Below are positions 25,376 to 33,641 of a DNA stretch of 64,000 nucleotides, in pieces (the first letter of the stretch is position 1; each line of letters opens with the position of its first letter). Source of the DNA: Gemmatimonadaceae bacterium (GTDB lineage: Bacteria; Gemmatimonadota; Gemmatimonadetes; Gemmatimonadales; Gemmatimonadaceae); assembly GCA_016742275.1 (NCBI GenBank), contig JACVCD010000001.1, positions 186,001 to 250,000 on the forward strand. Direction: 5' to 3'. Position numbers and translations under genes: made by a program. Under the pieces are notes generated by a model. It did not search any database. It had not been told where the DNA came from and saw only the letters and a list, made by a program, of their open reading frames with translations.

Positions 25376-26629
25376 GTGCACGTCGCCGAGCTGAAGCGAA
25401 AGTCGGTCCCTGAACTCCTGGCGCTCGCAGAGTCCCTGCAGCTCACCAGTGTTACGGGCCTTCGCAAGCAGGAGCTCATTTTCCGCATCGAGCAGGCCCT
25501 GCTCGAAACGGATACGACGCTCTACGGAGAAGGCGTCCTCGAAGTCCTCCCCGAAGGCTACGGCTTCCTTCGCGCCCAGGACTTCAACTACCTGCACGGC
25601 CCCGACGACATCTACGTCTCTCCCTCCCAGGTCAAGCGCTTCGATCTCCGCACCGGTGACACGGTGATGGGCGAAGTCCGCCCGCCCAAGGAATGGGAAC
25701 GATATCTCGCGCTCCTCAAGGTGGAGCGCATCAACGGTGGTGACCCCGAGCAGTCGAAATTGCGAAGCGCTTTTGACAACCTGACCGCCAAGTATCCCGA
25801 CGAGCGCATCAACCTCGAACGGAAGAACGGCGAAGTCGCGACCCGCGTCTGCGACATCATCGCCCCTCTCGGCAAGGGCCAGCGTGCGCTGATCGTGGCC
25901 CCTCCCAAGGGTGGCAAGACGATCCTGCTGCAGCAGCTCGCCAACTCCATCGTCGAGAATCACCCGGAAGTCACGCTCATCATTCTGCTGATCGATGAGC
26001 GTCCCGAAGAAGTGACCGACATGCAGGCCAACTGCCCGCAGGCGGAGGTGATCTGCTCCACATTCGACGAATCGGCAGACCGCCACGTGCAGGTCGCCGG
26101 CATGGTGCTCGAAAAGGCCAAGCGTCTCGTGGAAAGCGGCAAGGATGTGGTCATCCTACTCGACTCGATCACCCGCCTGGCCCGCGCGCATAACGCTGTG
26201 GCCCCGCAGGGTGGCAAGCTGATGTCGGGTGGTATGGAAGCCACGGCGATGCAGAAGCCCAAGGCGTTCTTCGGCGCTGCCCGCAAGCTCGTGGAAGGCG
26301 GTTCACTCACCATCGTCGCCACCGCCCTCATCGAAACCAACTCGCGCATGGACGAGTTGATCTTTGAAGAGTTTAAGGGCACCGGCAATATGGAATTGGT
26401 GCTCGATCGCAAGCTGGCCGAGAAGCGCATCTTCCCCGCCATCGACATCAACAAGTCGGGCACACGTCGCGAGGAACTGCTGCTCTCGCCATTCGAACAG
26501 CAGCGCATCTTCCTGCTGCGCACATTCCTGGCCGACATGCCAAGCGACGAAGCCATGCTTTTCCTGCTCAAGCGCATGGAACTGGCTGAAAACAATCAGG
26601 AATTCTTCAAGCAGATGGCGGAAGGGTGA
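25376..26629 (+). CDS. rho: Transcription termination factor Rho
   Basis: A 417-residue hexameric RNA-dependent ATPase that ends transcription. The N-terminal Rho-N domain begins [20 protein letters not shown], the RNA-binding cold-shock-like domain has [19 protein letters not shown] and [19 protein letters not shown], and the ATPase domain has Walker A (APPKGGKT), Walker B ([16 protein letters not shown]) and the Q/R-loop region. I choose the GTG at 25376 because known Rho proteins start at this alignment point; an in-frame GTG at 25334 would add 14 non-conserved residues. No clear Shine-Dalgarno is seen. ruvX follows after 7 bases. Confidence 0.97.
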   Translation: MHVAELKRKSVPELLALAESLQLTSVTGLRKQELIFRIEQALLETDTTLYGEGVLEVLPEGYGFLRAQDFNYLHGPDDIYVSPSQVKRFDLRTGDTVMGEVRPPKEWERYLALLKVERINGGDPEQSKLRSAFDNLTAKYPDERINLERKNGEVATRVCDIIAPLGKGQRALIVAPPKGGKTILLQQLANSIVENHPEVTLIILLIDERPEEVTDMQANCPQAEVICSTFDESADRHVQVAGMVLEKAKRLVESGKDVVILLDSITRLARAHNAVAPQGGKLMSGGMEATAMQKPKAFFGAARKLVEGGSLTIVATALIETNSRMDELIFEEFKGTGNMELVLDRKLAEKRIFPAIDINKSGTRREELLLSPFEQQRIFLLRTFLADMPSDEAMLFLLKRMELAENNQEFFKQMAEG

Positions 26630-26636
26630 GCCGAGC

Positions 26637-27110
26637 ATGACACACCCGGCAGGACGGTTGTTCGCCGTGGATTGGGGCGACAAACGCATTGGTCTTGCCG
26701 TGAGTGATGAGCTGGGGATGCTGGCATCCCCGGCGGGAGTGATCGCCCGACGTGCGGGCAAGCGCCCTCCCATTGCCGAGATCATGCGGCAGGCGGAATC
26801 ACTCGGCGCCACGGGCTATGTGTTTGGTCTTCCGCTCGATCCGAGTGGTGATGAAACCGATCGTTCGCGTGAAGTGCGTGAGGTTGCCGGCAAGTTGGCT
26901 TCGCGCCAGTCGCTTCCCGTGCGATTGGTGGACGAACGATTCACCACGTCGGCTGCGCTACGCAGCATTCGGGAACAAGGCGGCTCCACGCGTGGTCGCA
27001 AAGGAGATGTAGACGCGTTCGCGGCCTGTGTGTTGCTCGAGAGTGTGCTTCGGGCCACCGCTCAAGGGGTGGAGATGGGAGAACGCGTGGAACCAGGCGA
27101 ACCGACATGA
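26637..27110 (+). CDS. ruvX: RuvX/YqgF family putative Holliday junction resolvase
   Basis: A 157-residue RNase-H-fold protein. The start FAVDWGDKRIGLAVSDE carries the first catalytic Asp, GYVFGLPLDPSGDETDRS is the family's G-L-P segment, LVDERFTTSAA carries the second acid, and KGDVDAFAACVLLE the last. In E. coli YqgF is essential and linked to 16S rRNA 5' processing; in other bacteria Holliday cleavage has been reported. ATG 26637 follows rho by 7 bases; the stop overlaps mltG by 4 bases (ATGA), so rho-ruvX-mltG is probably one operon. Confidence 0.92.
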   Translation: MTHPAGRLFAVDWGDKRIGLAVSDELGMLASPAGVIARRAGKRPPIAEIMRQAESLGATGYVFGLPLDPSGDETDRSREVREVAGKLASRQSLPVRLVDERFTTSAALRSIREQGGSTRGRKGDVDAFAACVLLESVLRATAQGVEMGERVEPGEPT

Positions 27111-28165
27111 CGCCAAAGCGAAACAGAAAACGCTCGCGTACAACACGTTTGATCCTGCTGGCCGCCGGCATAGTGCTTGGAGCCGGTCTCATGCGTGAAG
27201 TCCGCGGATCAAACACGCCCGATGGCTCCGCCACGCGGGTCGTGATTCCGCGCGGAGCAAGCATGCGTGCCGCGGCTGATTCGCTTGCAGCGCACGACGT
27301 GATCGGTTCCACGCGCATGTTCCGCTGGTATGCGTCACTCACGGGCAATGCGCGCGATATCAAACCGGGTACGTATCTGCTGCCGCCAGGCGCGGGCTAC
27401 GCCACCGTACTCGACGCGCTCGTGAACGGGAAAGGCGTGATGGCAACGGTGGTCATTCCCGAAGGATTTGATCTTCGGGATATCGCACCGGCGTTGGCCA
27501 AGGCGCTCGACGTTCCGGAAGATTCAGTACAGGCCGCAGTGACCGACACGGCGTGGGTGAATCAGCTCAACATTCCCGTGCCGTCACTCGAGGGCTATCT
27601 GTTCCCGGCTACGTATTCGTTCCCGGAAGGCACCACGGCACGCGAAGCGGTCAACGCCATGGTGGAGCGTTTCCTTGAGATGTGGAAGCCGGAGTACGAC
27701 ATCCGCCTGCAAGCCATGTCCATCTCGCGACATGATGCCATGGCCATGGCCAGCATCGTGGAGAAGGAAGCGCGCAAGCCGGAAGAGCGTGCCATCATTT
27801 CCGCGGTGTACTGGAATCGTGTGAAAGCCGGCATGCTGCTGCAAGCCGATCCCACGGTGCAGTATGCGTTGCCTCGCCATGTGGGACGGGTGTTGTACAA
27901 GGATCTCGAAGTCGAATCCAAATACAACACGTACAAACATGTCGGCCTGCCGCCCGGCCCGATTGCGTCACCCGGTGTGGCCAGTATCGAAGCCGCGTTG
28001 TCTCCGGCAGATGTGCCATACCTCTTTTTCGTGGCACGAGCCGATGGTGGACATGAGTTCACGCGGACGTTCGAGGAGCACACGAAAGCGATCGCGCAGA
28101 TCAAGGCGGATGCAAGAGCGCAACGTCGTGCCAGTGGCAGCGCAGAACCCAAGGGTAGCCGCTGA
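27107..28165 (+). CDS. mltG: Endolytic murein transglycosylase MltG
   Basis: A 352-residue YceG-like protein anchored by one N-terminal helix (LILLAAGIVLGAGLM). The catalytic domain has LEGYLFPATYSFPEGTT and MASIVEKEARKPEERAIISAVYWNR (catalytic Glu in IVEKEA), then ADPTVQYAL and YNTYKHVGLPPGPIASPG, all family hallmarks. It cleaves nascent glycan strands and so limits their length, acting in the periplasm with PBPs. Start ATG overlaps the ruvX stop. Confidence 0.95.
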   Translation: MTPKRNRKRSRTTRLILLAAGIVLGAGLMREVRGSNTPDGSATRVVIPRGASMRAAADSLAAHDVIGSTRMFRWYASLTGNARDIKPGTYLLPPGAGYATVLDALVNGKGVMATVVIPEGFDLRDIAPALAKALDVPEDSVQAAVTDTAWVNQLNIPVPSLEGYLFPATYSFPEGTTAREAVNAMVERFLEMWKPEYDIRLQAMSISRHDAMAMASIVEKEARKPEERAIISAVYWNRVKAGMLLQADPTVQYALPRHVGRVLYKDLEVESKYNTYKHVGLPPGPIASPGVASIEAALSPADVPYLFFVARADGGHEFTRTFEEHTKAIAQIKADARAQRRASGSAEPKGSR

Positions 28166-28188
28166 GCGGCGTGACGGGAGCCCGTGAC

Positions 28189-29019
28189 ATGCGCGTGTCA
28201 TTGCTCGTGGCCACCTATAACTGGCCGAGTGCTCTGGCATTGGTGCTGGACGCCGTGCGCGCGCAGCATGAGCTCCCCAATGAAGTCCTCATTGCCGACG
28301 ACGGTTCCGGTACTCCGACACGCGATTTAATTGCGCGCGTGCAGTCAGATTTTCCAGTGCCACTGCACCACGTGTGGCACGAGGATCGTGGGTTCCGCGC
28401 TGGAGCCATTCGCAATCGAGCCATCGCTCGTGCCACCGGTGAATACGTGCTGCAGATCGATGGAGACATCGTGCTGCACCCCGGTGCAGTCGCGGCCCAC
28501 AAGCGTCGTGCGAAACGTGGCACATTTGTTCAGGGATCGCGTGCGCTCCTTTCAGAGGAACGCACAGCCGCGTTGATGCAAACGGGGCTCACATCACTGG
28601 GCCCGTTCTCCGCTGGGCTATCGCACCGATTGAACGCGTGGTATGCGCCGGGGCTGGCGTCGCTGTCCGGCGGAACTCGCGATACCATCAAACGCATTCG
28701 CGGTTGCCATATTGCCTTCTGGCGCGATGACCTCGTGCGAGTGAACGGTTACGATGAGACGTACGAGGGCTGGGGCCGCGAGGACAGCGACCTGACGTTG
28801 CGACTCGGCCATGCAGGGGTCATACGCCGCAATCTCAAGTTTTCTGCGGTGGCATTTCATTTGTGGCATGCGCAGAACAGTCGTGACGCGCTCGATCGCA
28901 ACAGTGCCCGGCTCGAGGAAGCGCGGCGTGAACGGCGCGTACGTGCGACGAAGGGGCTCGATCAGTATTTGCATTCCACGTTGTCCTCCACTCCCGCACC
29001 GGCGACGCCGGAGGGTTGA
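28189..29019 (+). CDS. Glycosyltransferase family 2
   Basis: A 276-residue GT-A enzyme. The donor-binding start is VSLLVATYNWPSALALVLDA, ADDGSG follows, and the DxD motif is QIDGDIVLHPG. The C-terminal part RGCHIAFWRDDLVRVNGYDE then EGWGREDSDLTLR is the galactosyltransferase-C-type acceptor/catalytic segment (ED). ATG 28189 is preferred to GTG 28171 because GGGAG lies about 10 bases before it and the domain begins immediately. It follows mltG by 23 bases and its TGA overlaps the next gene's ATG by one base. Acceptor unknown. Confidence 0.87.
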   Translation: MRVSLLVATYNWPSALALVLDAVRAQHELPNEVLIADDGSGTPTRDLIARVQSDFPVPLHHVWHEDRGFRAGAIRNRAIARATGEYVLQIDGDIVLHPGAVAAHKRRAKRGTFVQGSRALLSEERTAALMQTGLTSLGPFSAGLSHRLNAWYAPGLASLSGGTRDTIKRIRGCHIAFWRDDLVRVNGYDETYEGWGREDSDLTLRLGHAGVIRRNLKFSAVAFHLWHAQNSRDALDRNSARLEEARRERRVRATKGLDQYLHSTLSSTPAPATPEG

Positions 29020-30275
29020 TGTCTTCCGGTTCTCACAGGCGCGGCGGACGTCCGCCTGAGCGCAAGCCGCAACGAAAGTCCCACGCACCCCATGTCGCTT
29101 CAACGACCGGTGGCGACATCGCGATCGTGAATCGCCGCGGCGCGCAGCGACTGCGTCGTGGTCATCCGTGGGTATTCCGCAGTGATGTGGAACGCTTCCC
29201 TGCACTACCCGCCGGTGTGGTGCGAGTAGAAGAATCCAACGGCGCTCCGTTGGGTTGGGCGCTCTGGAGTCCACAATCGGAAATTTCGCTGCGACGCATC
29301 GAAGCGAACACCAGTGTGCAGCCCGATGAGGCGTGGTGGTTTGCGCAACTTCGGTCGGCACTCTCGCGACGGGATCATCTCAATGCCGATGCCAACGCGT
29401 ATCGTCTCGTGCACGGCGAAGGCGATGGATTGCCATCGTTGGTGGTGGACCGCTACGACGAGTGGTTGGTCGTGCAGCTGCTTTCGGCCGGACTCGATGC
29501 GCAGCAGGAGGTGATCGTATCCGCACTGCGTGAGCTCACCGGCTGCCGCGGTATTCTGGCGCGCAACGATCCCGCCGCGCGTGATCGTGAGGGATTGCCG
29601 CGTGAGGTAAAGCTGCTGCACGGTGATGTGCCGCGCACGGTGGAGGTAATGGAACATGGAGTGCGCTACATCGCCGCCCCATGGGATGGACAGAAGACCG
29701 GGGCGTTTCTCGACCAACGCGAGAATCGTGTACTGGTTGGTTCACTGGCGCGGGGGCGAGCACTCGACTGCTTTGCCTATCACGGTTCATTTGCGTTGCA
29801 TCTCGCTCGCCGCGCCGATCACGTATGTGCGCTCGATATTTCCGCTCCCGCTCTTGCGCGGGTGGAGGCACACGCCGAGCGCAATGGACTCACGAATATC
29901 GAGCCGGTGGAAGGCGACGCGTTTGACGTTCTGCGTGCGTGGCATCGTGAAGGACGACAGTTCGATACCATCGTGGTGGATCCACCAGCATTTGCAAAAA
30001 CCCGCGGCGCATTGGACGGCGCGCTCAGGGGATACAAAGACATCAATCTGCAAGCAATGAAGCTGTTGGCGCCGGGCGGATTGTTGTTCACGGCGTCATG
30101 CAGTTTTCATTTGTCTCGCGGATTGTTTTTTGATGTAGTGCAGGAGGCGGTGGCAGACAGCGGGCGGAGATTTGCACTGCGCGCAATGACGGGGCAGCCG
30201 ATAGATCATCCGGAGGTTATTGGGATTCCGGAGACGGGGTATCTCAAGGGCGCGGTGCTTGAGGCGATGAACTGA
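29019..30275 (+). CDS. RlmI-like class I SAM-dependent rRNA (cytosine-C5) methyltransferase
   Basis: A 418-residue protein with a basic N-terminal extension of about 30 residues, then a PUA domain (IVNRRGAQRLRRGHPWVF), the RlmI central domain (YRLVHGEGDGLPSLVVDRYDEWLVVQ) and the Rossmann methyltransferase (GQKTGAFLDQRENR, DCFAYHGSFALHLA, DTIVVDPPAFAK and FTASCSFHLS, where the Cys is the expected nucleophile). RlmI methylates C1962 of 23S rRNA in E. coli; the same target is inferred. TGATG overlap couples it to the GT2 gene. Confidence 0.9.
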   Translation: MSSGSHRRGGRPPERKPQRKSHAPHVASTTGGDIAIVNRRGAQRLRRGHPWVFRSDVERFPALPAGVVRVEESNGAPLGWALWSPQSEISLRRIEANTSVQPDEAWWFAQLRSALSRRDHLNADANAYRLVHGEGDGLPSLVVDRYDEWLVVQLLSAGLDAQQEVIVSALRELTGCRGILARNDPAARDREGLPREVKLLHGDVPRTVEVMEHGVRYIAAPWDGQKTGAFLDQRENRVLVGSLARGRALDCFAYHGSFALHLARRADHVCALDISAPALARVEAHAERNGLTNIEPVEGDAFDVLRAWHREGRQFDTIVVDPPAFAKTRGALDGALRGYKDINLQAMKLLAPGGLLFTASCSFHLSRGLFFDVVQEAVADSGRRFALRAMTGQPIDHPEVIGIPETGYLKGAVLEAMN

Positions 30276-30313
30276 TCTGTTGTGAGTTTGGGGCTCGCGA
30301 CTTGCTGTGGGCT

Positions 30314-31111
30314 TTACGCCTTTTGGCAGCGACGACAGAAGTATGTACTTCTCGCTGCCTGAACAATCCGCGCGATAGCTGAACCACAGCGAATGCATTC
30401 CTCTCCCTCTCGGTCGTACACTCGCCATCTCGCTTCGCTTGTGTTGTTTGGATCTTGCTGTGTTCCATAGTACCTCGCCTCACCTGCGGCGTTCAACACT
30501 TCACGAATCGCGTCGCGTAGTCTTGTCAATCGTGCTTTTGTGATTGTGTTGGCGATTGTGTTTGGATTGATCTTCGCTACCCACAATGCTTCCGAAGCGT
30601 AGATGTTTCCGACACCGGATACGACGCGCTGATCGAGCAGTACGGGTTTGATTGGCGCGCGTCGCGATGCGAGGGCGCGCTGCAATGATTCGACAGTGAA
30701 GTGTTCGGTGAGCGGTTCCGGGCCGAGTGGAGGCAGGATGTACTCACCGGGCGCGTGCCATCTCACGACTCCGAGAGCACGGGAATCCACGAAGCTCACC
30801 ACCGCCCCTTCCTGCGTTTCCAACCGTACGCGTTCGAAGCGTGGCGCTTCGTCGCCAGGCGTGCTGAACTCCCAATCGCCGGTCATGCGGAAATGCACTT
30901 CCAGTACGCTGCCGTCGTCCAGGTGAACCAGTTGGATCTTGGCGCGGCGTTCGATCCTGTCCACCCGGCGTCCCACCAAGGCCCGGACGGCCGCCGGCGT
31001 CAGGTACTTGGCGGTGGCCGGATGAAGCACCCGGACCCGATTCAGGGTGTGGCCGAGGACGGCGGTCTTCAGGCGCTGGGCAGCGTATTCGACTTCGGGG
31101 AGTTCGGGCAC
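30314..31111 (-). CDS. mutM: Formamidopyrimidine-DNA glycosylase (Fpg/MutM)
   Basis: A 265-residue base-excision repair enzyme that removes 8-oxoguanine and formamidopyrimidines. The N-terminus PELPEVE gives the catalytic Pro and Glu after Met removal; the beta-hairpin lysine is in AKIQLVHLDDGS; the helix-two-turn-helix has VSGVGNIYASEALWVAKINP; the C-terminal zinc finger is CIRCGSAIARIV...CRRC with four Cys. Length matches the family. It is convergent with the RlmI-like gene, 38 bases away. Confidence 0.95.
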   Translation of the reverse strand: MPELPEVEYAAQRLKTAVLGHTLNRVRVLHPATAKYLTPAAVRALVGRRVDRIERRAKIQLVHLDDGSVLEVHFRMTGDWEFSTPGDEAPRFERVRLETQEGAVVSFVDSRALGVVRWHAPGEYILPPLGPEPLTEHFTVESLQRALASRRAPIKPVLLDQRVVSGVGNIYASEALWVAKINPNTIANTITKARLTRLRDAIREVLNAAGEARYYGTQQDPNNTSEARWRVYDREGEECIRCGSAIARIVQAARSTYFCRRCQKA

Positions 31112-31238
31112 TTTGGCCGGGTGGTATTGGAGTTGGGGTGAACTACGTAAAGAAGCTGCAGGCGTAAGGTGAACGGCGTAAAGAGATTCAAATAATGGGC
31201 AGATTTGAGTTTACGCTCAGCAACATCACAAAAACTAC

Positions 31239-32078
31239 TTGCGGAATTCTCCATCGGCCGTAAGTTGTCCACATTCTTCCACACTTCTGAGGCGTATTCC
31301 CATCAGCTCGCCACGGTCCCTCAAGTACGAGTACGAGCTCTACGTCGAAAGTGAGATCGAGGACTACAAGGACTCGGTGTCGCGTGGCGCGCTGCTCAAG
31401 ATCGGCGACGAGGCCGTGGAATCGCTCCGCAAAGCGGATCAGATCGCGCTGACGGAGATCCTGGTGTGGCAGGAAGTCGACCGCCTCATTGCGCGTCGTC
31501 TACGGCTCCCGACATACGCTACGTGGAAGCGCCGCCGCCTCAAGATGCTCGAGGAGTTCCGGAAGCCGGAGCATTGGGGCATTGCCCCCGACGAGGCACT
31601 GGTGCGCGAGCTCGCCGACTCGGGTGACTGCCACGTTCTCGTGGCGGGCGCCGAGCGTGAGGGACCGGCGCTGTACCTCGCGGCGCGTGGCGCGGCAGTC
31701 ACGGCCCTTGAGTCGGCTGAAGACCATGTGGAACGGGTGGTGAAGGCGGCGCACGCGGCCGGGCTCACCGAGCGGGTCCGAGGCTATTGTGCCGACTTGG
31801 GCGGTTGGTCTCCGGATGTGGCGCTGCATGCCGTCGTCTGCTCCCCCAGCGCCTTTGCGGGTCTGGACGCCAGCGATCGGGCCCGCGTGATCGAAGTGCT
31901 GCAGTCGGCCACGGTGGACGGAGGTGTACACCTTGTCGACACCATCGCGGCAGGAAGCGACCGGTTGCCGATCGAGGAGCTTCAGACGCGCTATCGGGGG
32001 TGGACAATCTCGGTGGAGCGGACGGGGGCGAGCCGGGAAACATTCATGGCGCGAAAGGCAACCGTGAGCGCGGCTTAG
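31239..32078 (+). CDS. Methyltransferase-like protein of unknown function
   Basis: Up to 279 residues. An N-terminal helical part (LKYEYELYVESEIEDYKDSV then DQIALTEILVWQEVDRLIARRL) precedes a Rossmann-like part: HVLVAGAEREGPALYLAARG with VTALESAEDHVERVVKAA, which looks like motifs I and II of a SAM methyltransferase but with a degenerate glycine loop (AGAEREG). VHLVDTIAAG and GWTISVERT follow as in the later strands. The TTG start at 31239 is uncertain; no ATG or Shine-Dalgarno is seen and the conserved-looking part begins near SLKYEYELY. A good terminator follows. Activity is unproven and the protein may be a non-catalytic relative. Confidence 0.6.
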   Translation: MRNSPSAVSCPHSSTLLRRIPISSPRSLKYEYELYVESEIEDYKDSVSRGALLKIGDEAVESLRKADQIALTEILVWQEVDRLIARRLRLPTYATWKRRRLKMLEEFRKPEHWGIAPDEALVRELADSGDCHVLVAGAEREGPALYLAARGAAVTALESAEDHVERVVKAAHAAGLTERVRGYCADLGGWSPDVALHAVVCSPSAFAGLDASDRARVIEVLQSATVDGGVHLVDTIAAGSDRLPIEELQTRYRGWTISVERTGASRETFMARKATVSAA

Positions 32079-32125
32079 GCTAACGACAGTTCTGAGTGGT
32101 CAGTTTTCAAGTTTGGAGTTGGAGT

Positions 32126-32159
32126 AGCGTGTCTCACAAGGACACGCTTTTTCATTTTT
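32126..32159 (+). terminator. Rho-independent terminator after the methyltransferase-like gene
   Basis: An 8-bp stem AGCGTGTC/GACACGCT (32126-32148) with a 7-base loop is followed by TTTTTCATTTTT. It lies 48 bases after the stop at 32078. Confidence 0.9.
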
Positions 32160-32164
32160 GTGAC

Positions 32165-32192
32165 GTGTCAGGAGGACACCCAGTGGTCTGGG
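32165..32192. promoter_or_regulatory. Candidate activator-binding palindromes upstream of a sigma-54 promoter
   Basis: GTGTC-AGGAG-GACAC (32165-32179) abuts CCCA-GTGGTC-TGGG-type symmetry (32178-32192). The same GTGTC...GACAC half-sites also form the preceding terminator stem. They lie 60-90 bp upstream of the -24 element at 32254, where an enhancer-binding protein would act. The assignment is inference from position and symmetry. Confidence 0.35.
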
Positions 32193-32253
32193 TCACATTG
32201 GTGAAATTCGATCAAACCGTTTTCGCATAATGACTTACAAACTGTGATCAATT

Positions 32254-32269
32254 TGGCACTGTCCCTGCT
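32254..32269 (+). promoter_or_regulatory. Sigma-54-type promoter (-24/-12)
   Basis: TGGCAC-TGTCC-CTGCT matches the RpoN consensus TGGCAC-N5-TTGCW with one substitution and the invariant GG-N10-GC spacing. Transcription would begin about 32281. The leader then holds a small hairpin (ACCGC-AATTC-GCGGT, 32284-32298) and a GGAGGG ribosome-binding site before the 60-residue gene at 32336. Confidence 0.65.
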
Positions 32270-32335
32270 ACATATGGGGCGACACCGCAATTCGCGGTAA
32301 CACTTACGAAATCCATCGGGTGGAGGGTCACCCTC

Positions 32336-32518
32336 ATGCGTATCAAGCATCTCTTGCAGGAACTCGCCAACGAACAGGAAGCGATCGGCATCGTGATTGC
32401 CGACGGTGGTCGCGGCGATTCCAATACCACGCGGTTCAGCGCTTTCGTGTGGGGCCCGGTGCCCGACGACGCGGATGTGCCGAGCGAAGCGGCAGAACTG
32501 GTCGCTGCTACGGCGTAA
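32336..32518 (+). CDS. Small protein of 60 residues, unknown function
   Basis: A soluble, acidic 60-residue protein (begins MRIKHLLQELANEQEAIGIV, ends in AAELVAATA). It has a Gly/Asn/Thr-rich middle (DGGRGDSNTTRF) and an aromatic segment FSAFVWGP. No family is recognised. Several signals support a real and well-expressed gene: a very strong Shine-Dalgarno (GGAGGG, 8 bases before the ATG), a sigma-54-type promoter 67 bases upstream, and a perfect 14-bp hairpin downstream. Regulation by an NtrC-type activator is inferred. Confidence 0.65.
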   Translation: MRIKHLLQELANEQEAIGIVIADGGRGDSNTTRFSAFVWGPVPDDADVPSEAAELVAATA

Positions 32519-32595
32519 ACGGCTCGGACGGCGTTTTTCGCGTCGTCCGTTCAGCAGGAACCGCCCGTGCGTGGCCCAGAAGGCCCCTGAAACGT

Positions 32596-32627
32596 GAAAG
32601 GCGTCGGCAGACATGCCGACGCCTTTC
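32596..32627. terminator. Bidirectional terminator hairpin between convergent genes
   Basis: A perfect 14-bp stem GAAAGGCGTCGGCA / TGCCGACGCCTTTC with loop GACA. It starts with A-rich and ends with T-rich bases in either direction, and lies between the 60-residue gene (stop 32518) and the histone-like gene on the other strand (stop 32657). Confidence 0.85.
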
Positions 32628-32656
32628 GCGTGTATACGGGTTCGCTGACGAGCGAA

Positions 32657-32980
32657 TTACGCCGCGGCCGGAGCCGGAGCCGCCGGAGCCTTCTTGGCAC
32701 GCTTGGTCGCCTTGCGGGCGCCCTTCTTCGCGGCCTTCTTGGCACCCTTCTTGGCAGCCTTCTTCGCACCCTTCTTGGCAGCCTTCTTCGCGCCCTTCTT
32801 GGCAGCCTTGCGGACCGTCTTCTTCACGGCCTTCTTCGCGCCCTTCTTGGCAGCCTTCTTTGCGCCCTTCTTGGCGGCCTTCTTCGCAGCCTTCTTCACG
32901 GTCTTGCGCGCGGCCTTCTTCGCGACCTTGCGGCCACCCTTCTTCGCCGCCTTCTTAGCGGCCTTCTTGGCAGGAGCCAT
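32657..32980 (-). CDS. Histone H1-like lysine/alanine-rich DNA-binding protein
   Basis: A 107-residue, extremely basic protein built from repeats such as KKAAKKGAKKAAKKG, starting MAPAKKAAKKAAKK and ending in a neutral APAAPAPAAA tail. This is the composition of eukaryotic H1 C-terminal tails and of bacterial H1-like proteins (chlamydial Hc1/Hc2, AlgP-type tails), which bind and condense DNA. ATG 32980 is chosen because the repeat starts there and GAGGG lies about 9 bases upstream. The codons form a DNA repeat (CTTCTTGGC/CGCC units), so copy number may vary between strains. Confidence 0.8.
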   Translation of the reverse strand: MAPAKKAAKKAAKKGGRKVAKKAARKTVKKAAKKAAKKGAKKAAKKGAKKAVKKTVRKAAKKGAKKAAKKGAKKAAKKGAKKAAKKGARKATKRAKKAPAAPAPAAA

Positions 32981-33077
32981 TTGAACAACCCTCTCACGAG
33001 AGGTGGAAATGCTCACTTTCCCCCGGTGGAAAGGTGAGCACACATCCGTGGCGGCGCATGCACCGCGCTCGGATGCG

Positions 33078-33383
33078 CTACGCGGCCTCCAGGAGGCGCG
33101 CGCAGGTGGGAGTCCAGGACGACAAGTCGGCGCCTACAGCACCGGTCGACGAGGACGGAAATGCGGGGGAGACGCTGGCGTGCCCGGCCAGTTGGGCGGC
33201 ACCGACAACAGCGCGCGCCATCGTTCCGCGCCACAGCGCGATCAACGACGGCGAAGGGGAGGTCGGCGCGGACTCAGCGCTGATCTCGATTTCTGTGGTC
33301 GACTGTGCGACCTGGACCTGCGGGTGGAACTCGTGCCGGAAAATCGCCACGCGTTGCCAGTGAGGATTGCGCGTCCCGATCAT
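33078..33383 (-). CDS. Hypothetical protein (101 aa), strand uncertain
   Basis: A possible gene of 101 codons starting at the ATG at 33383 (MIGTRNPHWQRVAIFRHEFH) with high G+C at third codon positions and a weak GGTGAG upstream. No family or domain is recognised. An overlapping plus-strand frame (33034-33363) also has high third-position G+C, so which strand, if either, is coding cannot be settled by eye. Confidence 0.3.
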   Translation of the reverse strand: MIGTRNPHWQRVAIFRHEFHPQVQVAQSTTEIEISAESAPTSPSPSLIALWRGTMARAVVGAAQLAGHASVSPAFPSSSTGAVGADLSSWTPTCARLLEAA

Positions 33384-33641
33384 GCACTCACCGCAGGATC
33401 GAGATTGATTGTGGATATCACGCGCAAGTCGTTGAATTGACGCGAATATACGCGTGGATAATTCCATCGCGCAATAGCGCGTATAAAGAACGCGCGCGAT
33501 TACAGAACGCAACATTCCCAAAACGCCATTTTTTAACGTCCTTTGCGCTCAGTTGGCGCTTGGCGGACACGGTGTAGCTTTGTCGGTTCCACTGCCTGAA
33601 CCATTCACGTCGGTTTCCAACCGACGTTTCCCTGGAGTGAC
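33384..33641. other. Leader region of tdh, AT-richer, with GCGCG-type inverted repeats
   Basis: About 260 bases before tdh without a gene. Between 33420 and 33500 several CGCG/GCGCG palindromes alternate with AT tracts (for example CGCGC-AATA-GCGCG, followed by TATAAAG), which could hold a promoter. A perfect hairpin at 33607-33627 ends 14 bases before the tdh ATG. Confidence 0.4.
33607..33627 (+). promoter_or_regulatory. Hairpin in the tdh leader
   Basis: ACGTCGGTT-TCC-AACCGACGT is a perfect 9-bp stem with a 3-base loop followed by TTTCCC, then the GGAG ribosome-binding site and the tdh ATG at 33642. It could attenuate transcription, protect the mRNA end or bind a regulator as DNA; nothing here tells which. 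Confidence 0.5.
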
